Assembly (NCBI GenBank): GCA_041736255.1
Contig: JBGSTZ010000130.1
Span: 1 to 18,551, forward strand
Reading direction: 5' to 3'
Length of the DNA stretch: 18,551 nt
DNA from: AVCC01 sp041736255
Lineage (GTDB): Bacteria > Pseudomonadota > Gammaproteobacteria > Burkholderiales > Burkholderiaceae_D
Position 1 is the first letter of the stretch. The number at the start of each line of letters is the position of its first letter. Positions 14,137 to 18,551 of the stretch are shown here, piece after piece. The notes beneath the pieces are model-generated. The model worked only from the letters and a program-made list of their open reading frames with translations, did not search any database and was not told the DNA's origin. A program made the translations under genes and the position numbers.

Positions 14137-15479
14137 ACAATCCATCCCGAGAACACACGCTCGCCGAATTCAAACGTATCGCAGCCGTTCTGCCGGGCGC
14201 AGGCGGGCACGCGCCGTGGCTGGTGAAACTGCGCAACGCAGCATTGGAGCGTTTTGCGCAAGACGGCTTCCCCACCCTTCGCGACGAAGAATGGAAATAT
14301 ACCAGTGTCGCTGCCATCGAGAAACATGCGTTCCTGGCATTACATGACGGCGGCAAGCACGATAACGCGACAGCCGCATTAGTAGAAAGCCTGACACTGG
14401 ACAATGGCACTGGACACTTGCTGGCATTCCACAACGGTCGCCATGCACCTGCGCTGTCGGCACCGGGCTCGCTGCCTGCGGGCGCGACACTAGGCAGTTT
14501 GGCCGATGCGCTGGAACAGACGCCGGAAGCACTCGAACCGTATCTCGCCGACAGCGAGCGCCAGACCGTGCAGACTATATTCGGCGCACTGAATTCCGCC
14601 TTCATGGCCGATGGCGCGTACCTGCACCTGGCACGCGGCGTGGTACTGGAGCAGCCGGTGCATCTGCTGTTCATCACCACCGAAGCGGGCGCTGCAATCT
14701 CGCCACGCAACCTAATCGTGGCCGAAGCAGGCGCGCAGGCGACGGTGATCGAGCACTACGCCGGACCGGATGGCGTGGTGTATTTCACCAACACGGTGAC
14801 GCAGATTTTTGCCGCGGAAAATGCCGCAATCGAGCACTACAAGCTGCAGCAGGAAGCCGTGCAAGCGTTCCATGTCGCCGGCATTCACGTGGCGCAACAG
14901 CGCAACAGTCGGCTGGGGTCGCACTCGATCACGCTCGGCGCGGCGCTGGCGCGCAACGATATTACGACCGCATTCAACGCGCCGGGCTGCGAAGCAACGC
15001 TCAACGGCCTGTATCTGGTCGGCGGCTTGCAACACGTCGACAACCATACCCGCATCGACCATCTGCAGCCGAACGGCACCAGCCATGAATATTATCGCGG
15101 CGTGCTGGACGGCCGCTCGCGTGCGGTATTCAACGGCAAGGTGATCGTCCATCCGGACGCGCAAAAGACCATTGCGTCGCAGGCCAACCACAACCTGCTG
15201 CTATCGCGGGATGCGGAAATCGACACCAAGCCGCAGCTGGAAATCCATGCGGACGACGTGCAGTGCACGCACGGCGCAACGATCGGCCAGATTGACGACG
15301 AACAGCTGTTTTATCTGCGCTCGCGCGGGGTCGAAGAAGCGATGGCAAGAGGCTTGCTGGTCCATGCGTTCGCACATGACGTGATCGAACGCATCCGGGT
15401 CGCATCGCTGCGTAGCCGGATCGAACAAATCCTGCTTACCCGATTGCCGCAGGGCGATCGCATCAAGGAACTAACATGA
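14133..15479 (+). CDS. sufD: SufD, Fe-S assembly complex subunit
   Basis: SufD is the SufB paralogue that completes the SufBC2D scaffold and is needed for iron entry. The 448 aa begin with an N-terminal helical part containing a FPTLRDEEWKYTSV block (residues about 47-60), typical of SufD. A beta-helical core follows, with VHLLFITT, HNTRIDHLQPNGTSHEYYRG-type blocks (about 304-325) and a C-terminal SRDAEIDTKPQLEIHADDV (about 356-374) then HGATIGQIDDEQLFYLRSRG. These match the family throughout. The ATG overlaps the sufC stop, and its own stop overlaps the sufS start, both as ATGA. Confidence 0.96.
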   Translation: MNNPSREHTLAEFKRIAAVLPGAGGHAPWLVKLRNAALERFAQDGFPTLRDEEWKYTSVAAIEKHAFLALHDGGKHDNATAALVESLTLDNGTGHLLAFHNGRHAPALSAPGSLPAGATLGSLADALEQTPEALEPYLADSERQTVQTIFGALNSAFMADGAYLHLARGVVLEQPVHLLFITTEAGAAISPRNLIVAEAGAQATVIEHYAGPDGVVYFTNTVTQIFAAENAAIEHYKLQQEAVQAFHVAGIHVAQQRNSRLGSHSITLGAALARNDITTAFNAPGCEATLNGLYLVGGLQHVDNHTRIDHLQPNGTSHEYYRGVLDGRSRAVFNGKVIVHPDAQKTIASQANHNLLLSRDAEIDTKPQLEIHADDVQCTHGATIGQIDDEQLFYLRSRGVEEAMARGLLVHAFAHDVIERIRVASLRSRIEQILLTRLPQGDRIKELT

Positions 15480-16738
15480 AAATGGATACAAAAGAGTTGA
15501 CTAAGCCGACTGACGCACAGCGCGGCGTGGCCGACTGGCGGCGGGATTTTCCTATTTTGCAGACCACCATAGCCGGCAAGCCGCTGGTGTATCTGGACAA
15601 TGCCGCCACCACCCAGAAGCCGCAATCGGTGATCGATGCCGAAGTCGCGTATTACCGTCAGAGCAACGCCAACGTGCATCGCGGCGTGCACACGTTGAGC
15701 CAGCGCGCCACCGATGATTATGAAGCAGCGCGCGACAAGGTGCGGCGTTTCATCAACGCTGCCAGCAGCAAGGAAATCGTCTACGTGCGCGGCACCACCG
15801 AAGCCATCAATCTGGTGGCGCAAAGCTATGCCCGGCCGCTTTTGACCAAAGACGACAACATCATCATCAGCGCGATGGAACACCATTCCAATATTGTGCC
15901 GTGGCAAATGGTGTGCGCCCAGACTGGCGCAGAACTTAGAGTGGTGCCGGTCAACGATGCCGGCGAATTCGAGTTCGATATCTTCGCCAAGCTGATCGGC
16001 CCGGGCACCAAGCTGGTCGCGGTCACCCATCTGTCGAACGCGCTGGGCAGCATCGCGCCGGTCAAGCGCATCATCGATCTGGCGCATTCGCATGACGTGC
16101 CGGTGTTGCTGGACGGCGCGCAAGCGGTATCGCATATCGGGGTCGATGTGGCGGCGTTGGATTGCGATTTTTATGCCTTTTCGGGACACAAGATTTTCGG
16201 TCCGACCGGGATCGGCGCGCTGTACGGCAAAGAAGCCTTGCTGGAGGCGATGCCGCCGTACCAGGGCGGCGGTGACATGATCCGCTCGGTCACCTTCGGC
16301 AAAACCGAGTACAACGACCTGCCTTACAAGTTCGAGGCCGGCACGCCGAACATCGCCGGCGCCATCGGGCTCGGTGCGGCGCTTGATTATGTGAACACCA
16401 TTGGCATTGCGGCAATCGCGCAACACGAACACGAATTGCTCGAATACGCAACCGGCCTGGTGTCCAAAATACCGGGTCTGCGCATCATCGGCACCGCTGC
16501 GCAAAAAGCCAGCATCCTGTCGTTCACGATGGACGGCATCCATCCGCACGACATCGGCACCATTCTGGATCACGACGGTGTTGCGATTCGCGCCGGCCAC
16601 CACTGCGCGATGCCGGTTATGCAGCGATTCGGCCTTTCTGGCACCGCACGCGCTTCGTTTGCGTTTTACAACACGCGCGCCGAAGTCGATGCGCTGGTGG
16701 CATCGCTGCGCAAAGTACAGGAGATGTTTCAATCATGA
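15476..16738 (+). CDS. sufS: SufS, group II cysteine desulfurase
   Basis: A PLP enzyme that turns cysteine into alanine and holds the sulfur as a persulfide for SufU. The 420 aa include the start of the aminotransferase fold (YLDNAATTQKPQSVID, about 39-54), NANVHRGVHTLS, the PLP lysine Lys239 in SGHKIFGPTG, and the persulfide cysteine Cys377 in RAGHHCAMP, within the short loop typical of group II (SufS/CsdA) enzymes. The ATG at 15476 is in the 4-nt overlap with sufD; a second ATG two codons later is possible. The neighbour sufU is the usual sulfur-acceptor partner when SufE is absent, and no sufE is present in the window. Confidence 0.97.
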   Translation: MKMDTKELTKPTDAQRGVADWRRDFPILQTTIAGKPLVYLDNAATTQKPQSVIDAEVAYYRQSNANVHRGVHTLSQRATDDYEAARDKVRRFINAASSKEIVYVRGTTEAINLVAQSYARPLLTKDDNIIISAMEHHSNIVPWQMVCAQTGAELRVVPVNDAGEFEFDIFAKLIGPGTKLVAVTHLSNALGSIAPVKRIIDLAHSHDVPVLLDGAQAVSHIGVDVAALDCDFYAFSGHKIFGPTGIGALYGKEALLEAMPPYQGGGDMIRSVTFGKTEYNDLPYKFEAGTPNIAGAIGLGAALDYVNTIGIAAIAQHEHELLEYATGLVSKIPGLRIIGTAAQKASILSFTMDGIHPHDIGTILDHDGVAIRAGHHCAMPVMQRFGLSGTARASFAFYNTRAEVDALVASLRKVQEMFQS

Positions 16739-17181
16739 ACGACCTGCGAGAACTGTATCAAGAAGTGATCTTCGATCACTACCGCAAGCCGCGCAACTGC
16801 GGCGTGTTGGACTGCGCCAATCACCAGGCTGACGGCTACAACCCGCTGTGCGGCGATCAGGTGACGGTCTATCTGAAAGTCGAAAACGGCGTGATAGAAG
16901 ACCTCACCTTCAAAGGTACCGGCTGCGCGATTTCGACCGCTTCTGCGTCCTTGATGACGGAAGCATTAAAGGGCAAGAAAATCGCCGAAGTCGAACACCT
17001 GTTCAACGATTTTCACCAGATGGTCACGGCGTCCGATTCGGCACCACGCCCCGATCTGGGCAAGCTCGAAGCTCTGGCCGGCGTGCATGAATTTCCAGCC
17101 CGAGTGAAATGCGCAACGCTGGCCTGGCACACATTGCAGGCCGCGCTTAAAAAACAGGCAGCACCAGTTAAAACGGAGTAG
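16735..17181 (+). CDS. sufU: SufU, zinc-dependent sulfur-transfer protein
   Basis: SufU accepts persulfide sulfur from SufS and passes it to SufBCD. The 148 aa show an IscU fold with Cys39, Asp41 (NPLCGD), Cys64 (GTGC) and Cys126 (RVKCA). The spacing is the same as in Bacillus subtilis SufU (41, 43, 66, 128, offset by two). The extra segment between the second and third cysteines (about residues 90-115) separates SufU from IscU, and the Lys/His-containing IscU motif before the last Cys is replaced. The pattern therefore supports the sulfurtransferase role rather than the scaffold role. It overlaps sufS by 4 nt and is followed by sufT after 4 nt. Confidence 0.94.
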   Translation: MNDLRELYQEVIFDHYRKPRNCGVLDCANHQADGYNPLCGDQVTVYLKVENGVIEDLTFKGTGCAISTASASLMTEALKGKKIAEVEHLFNDFHQMVTASDSAPRPDLGKLEALAGVHEFPARVKCATLAWHTLQAALKKQAAPVKTE

Positions 17182-17185
17182 GAAA

Positions 17186-17542
17186 ATGACTTACGACGCA
17201 TCTTTCATGGATGGCAACAATGATTCAAGCCAAGACGGCGACTCGCTCAGAGAAAATCTGATCGCTGCGCTGCGCACCATTTACGACCCCGAAATCCCGG
17301 TCAACATTTACGATCTAGGGCTGATTTACAACATCGAGGTCGCGCCCGACGGTCAGGTTGACATTGACATGACGCTCACGGCCCCGGCCTGTCCGGTAGC
17401 CGGCACTTTCCCTGGTACTGTTGAGGAGCGCCTGTCCGAAGTACCGGGTGTCAACGGCGTACACGTAGAACTGGTGTGGGAACCGGCGTGGAACATGGAT
17501 TCGATGAGCGACGAAGTGAAACTCGAACTAGGCTTGTTTTAA
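17186..17542 (+). CDS. sufT: SufT, MIP18/DUF59-family Fe-S maturation factor
   Basis: A 118-aa protein of the MIP18 (DUF59, PaaD-like) family that takes part in cluster maturation or transfer. The family hallmarks are DPEIPVNIYDLGLIY (34-48) and TAPACPVAG with the conserved Cys69; the C-terminal WEPAW (98-102) and LGLF end are also characteristic of the SUF-linked form. The N-terminal 20 residues are acidic and polar and probably flexible. A TAGGAAA ribosome site immediately precedes the ATG; another ATG at codon 8 is possible. It belongs to the suf operon by its 4-nt gap to sufU. Confidence 0.93.
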   Translation: MTYDASFMDGNNDSSQDGDSLRENLIAALRTIYDPEIPVNIYDLGLIYNIEVAPDGQVDIDMTLTAPACPVAGTFPGTVEERLSEVPGVNGVHVELVWEPAWNMDSMSDEVKLELGLF

Positions 17543-17568
17543 GTTGACAATCCACTGTCCACGAAATT

Positions 17569-17597
17569 CACGAAAATGCATTTGATCATTTTTCGTG
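17569..17597. terminator. Stem-loop between sufT and the Rieske gene (attenuator or mRNA stabiliser?)
   Basis: CACGAAAATG and CATTTTTCGTG pair with one bulged base around an 8-nt loop, 26 bp after the sufT stop and 39 bp before the Rieske ATG. A short pyrimidine stretch (TCTTTC) follows on the plus strand, which is weak for an intrinsic terminator. It may lower read-through into the last gene. Confidence 0.4.
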
Positions 17598-17636
17598 TCT
17601 TTCGGGGATAACCCTTTTTCACTCAAAGGAGCAGTC

Positions 17637-17957
17637 ATGTCGAATTGGTTTGATGTCGCGCCCGCAAGCGAATTCGCGGCGGGAGACTGGCGTTCCATTG
17701 ATCTCGATGGAACCCAGGTTGCCGTGTTTAATCTCGACGGCGAATATTACGCGATCGAGGATGTCTGCACCCATGATGGTGGCATCCTGACAGGCGGCAC
17801 GCTGGAGGGCGAGGAAATCATCTGCCCGCGCCACGGCGCCCGATTCTCGGTCAAAACCGGCAAGGTCCTAGCGCCACCAGCGTATGAAGATGTCAGCCGG
17901 TTTCCGGTGCAGGTGGCAAACGGCATGGTCCAGGTGCGGGACGTACGTTGGGATTGA
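17637..17957 (+). CDS. Rieske-type [2Fe-2S] ferredoxin
   Basis: A 106-aa soluble protein with the Rieske cluster motif C-x-H-x16-C-x2-H: Cys44/His46 (VCTHDGG) and Cys63/His66 (CPRHGARF). Two Cys and two His bind a [2Fe-2S] cluster. Its size and lack of a signal peptide or membrane anchor fit the ferredoxin of bacterial dioxygenase-type systems, not the bc1 subunit. It is a frequent last gene of suf operons, where it may be a client or an electron donor; its partner is not known here. AAAGGAG lies 5 nt before the ATG at 17637, which decides this start against an upstream in-frame one at 17595 that falls inside the stem-loop. A gap of 94 bp separates it from sufT. Confidence 0.93.
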   Translation: MSNWFDVAPASEFAAGDWRSIDLDGTQVAVFNLDGEYYAIEDVCTHDGGILTGGTLEGEEIICPRHGARFSVKTGKVLAPPAYEDVSRFPVQVANGMVQVRDVRWD

Positions 17958-17990
17958 AGGGGTCATGCTCCTGCACTACTACCGGCTGCG

Positions 17991-18413
17991 TTAAACGGCA
18001 GCGCCGAGGGTCACCAGTAGGGGATCGTCTGCTGCCTCCAATATATGCCGGACCCGGACCTGCCACAGCTGGGCAAATTCGCGTTTTTCCTGATCTTCCG
18101 CCGTACCGCCCAGCACTTTTTGCATCAATGGCATTATCGCTGGCGATGATGGCACGATGTCCGGGTGATAACTGACAGTGACGCCAGCGCCGGTATCGGT
18201 ACGCTGGAAGCGCATCTCGCCATCCATCGCGGTTTCGAAAAAGAGCAGATTGCGGCGGTCGAACTGACCGGCGAGCCCTTTGAAGCCGCTGTCGCTGGTA
18301 GCGCCGGTAATCAGGCTGACCACGTTTGCGATCACGCCGGTTACACCGCTTTGCAGCGGATTGCGAAAGTCAACCCTGATACCGCCCCGTTGCGGCAAGT
18401 CATCGCCATACAA
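17991..18413 (-). CDS. Unrecognised protein, probably 5'-truncated by an IS
   Basis: I do not recognise this 140-aa product. It has no obvious membrane segment or signal peptide. Its composition is that of a soluble mixed alpha/beta protein, with a Gly/Val/Ile-rich part (about 20-45), then FDRRNLLFFETAMDG, and a helical C-terminus (EDQEKREFAQLWQVRVRHIL). The only in-frame starts near the beginning are a TTG at 18413 and later GTGs, none with a ribosome site. The frame is open back to the stop codon of the IS630-like transposase 15 nt upstream. The most likely reading is that the insertion sequence removed the 5' end of a longer gene and what is left is its 3' part. It converges on the Rieske gene with a 33-bp gap and no clear bidirectional terminator. 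Confidence 0.5.
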   Translation of the reverse strand: MYGDDLPQRGGIRVDFRNPLQSGVTGVIANVVSLITGATSDSGFKGLAGQFDRRNLLFFETAMDGEMRFQRTDTGAGVTVSYHPDIVPSSPAIMPLMQKVLGGTAEDQEKREFAQLWQVRVRHILEAADDPLLVTLGAAV

Positions 18414-18425
18414 GCTAGTAGACAG

Positions 18426-18551
18426 TCAATCTGATTCTTTTACTGTTTCTGGGTAAGCCCAAGCCATTTTTTCGCGTGCCTTGCCCAGGTTGAATTGCCA
18501 GCGGACCGGGATGCCTTCCGCGTTTCTCTGCCCGCAGATCGCGTCAAGTTC
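18426..18551 (-). CDS. IS630-like transposase C-terminus, partial
   Basis: The frame enters from the right edge and stops at TGA (18426-18428). The 41 visible residues include a GIPVRWQFNLGKAREKMAWAYP segment. The pattern 'V-x-W-x-F-x-x-x-x-A-R-x-K-x-x-x-x-YP' just before the stop is the usual end of IS630-family transposases. The catalytic core lies outside the window. The IS end should lie within about 50 bp after the stop, that is at about 18380-18425, where CTAG occurs (18414-18417); TA-containing targets are usual for this family. The exact border cannot be set from one end. Confidence 0.6.
   Translation of the reverse strand, partial: ELDAICGQRNAEGIPVRWQFNLGKAREKMAWAYPETVKESD

Noticed and set aside
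14015..14710. 231-codon open frame opposite the sufC-sufD junction
   Set aside because: It spans the junction of two conserved overlapping genes and is Ser/Arg/Ala-rich with no motif.
15311..16732. Long open frame (473 codons) on the minus strand opposite sufS
   Set aside because: It is fully antisense to a well-conserved sufS, has an Arg/His/Asp-rich composition typical of a shadow frame in GC-rich coding DNA, and shows no recognisable motif.
16735..17181. Calling the scaffold-like gene iscU
   Set aside because: The extra segment between the second and third cysteines and the pairing with sufS match SufU, not IscU.
17544..17549. TTGACA just after sufT as a promoter for the Rieske gene
   Set aside because: The sequence 17 bp downstream (TTCACG) is not a -10 box.

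Overview
The window looks like a chromosomal stretch of a betaproteobacterium, most likely of the Nitrosomonadales (Gallionellaceae-like). This is inferred from protein character and gene order: a compact cbb3-type oxidase with its own SCO protein, and a SUF operon of the order regulator-sufBCDSUT-Rieske. No rRNA or other taxonomic marker is present. No tRNA, rRNA or CRISPR array was seen.

Left third (1-5460), accessory and scarred by mobile DNA. It opens with the 3' end of a transposase gene (IS66-like). Next, on the minus strand, come a stand-alone CheB-type methylesterase with a C-terminal Cys/His module (256-1320) and a decayed DDE transposase relic (1400-2404). A divergent pair follows: a LysR regulator (minus) and tarD (plus), a very well conserved D(-)-tartrate dehydratase of the enolase superfamily. 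Behind tarD lies a 5' fragment of a C4-dicarboxylate transporter gene (dctA-like). It is frameshifted and ends at a 165-bp MITE-like element with 27-bp terminal inverted repeats. This reads as a D-tartrate uptake and catabolism unit that lost its transporter.

Middle (5464-10390), a respiratory cluster on the minus strand. In transcription order: a Yip1-like membrane protein; ccoN with a CcoS-like N-terminal extension; ccoO; a membrane-anchored monohaem cytochrome c; a SCO/SenC copper protein; and a six-helix membrane protein resembling CtaG. There is no canonical dihaem CcoP and no CcoQ. The genes from ccoN onward are close-packed and probably make and assemble one high-affinity oxygen reductase.

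Right half (10649-17957), plus strand. A MarR regulator is preceded by a 23-bp palindrome, and a strong sigma70-type promoter then drives an Rrf2-family regulator and sufB, sufC, sufD, sufS, sufU, sufT and a Rieske ferredoxin. Four junctions are 4-nt ATGA overlaps. The exception is sufB-sufC, where 168 bp hold three palindromes in series. This operon makes Fe-S clusters: SufS/SufU mobilise sulfur, SufBCD is the scaffold, SufT a maturation factor, and the Rieske protein a probable client or electron carrier.

Right edge (17991-18551), minus strand: an unrecognised gene whose 5' part seems to have been cut off by an insertion sequence (IS630-like), of which only the transposase 3' end is in the window.

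The best candidates for novelty are the CcoS-CcoN fusion with an altered conserved glutamate in a compact oxidase, and the MITE. I did not find an obviously new defence or secretion system.
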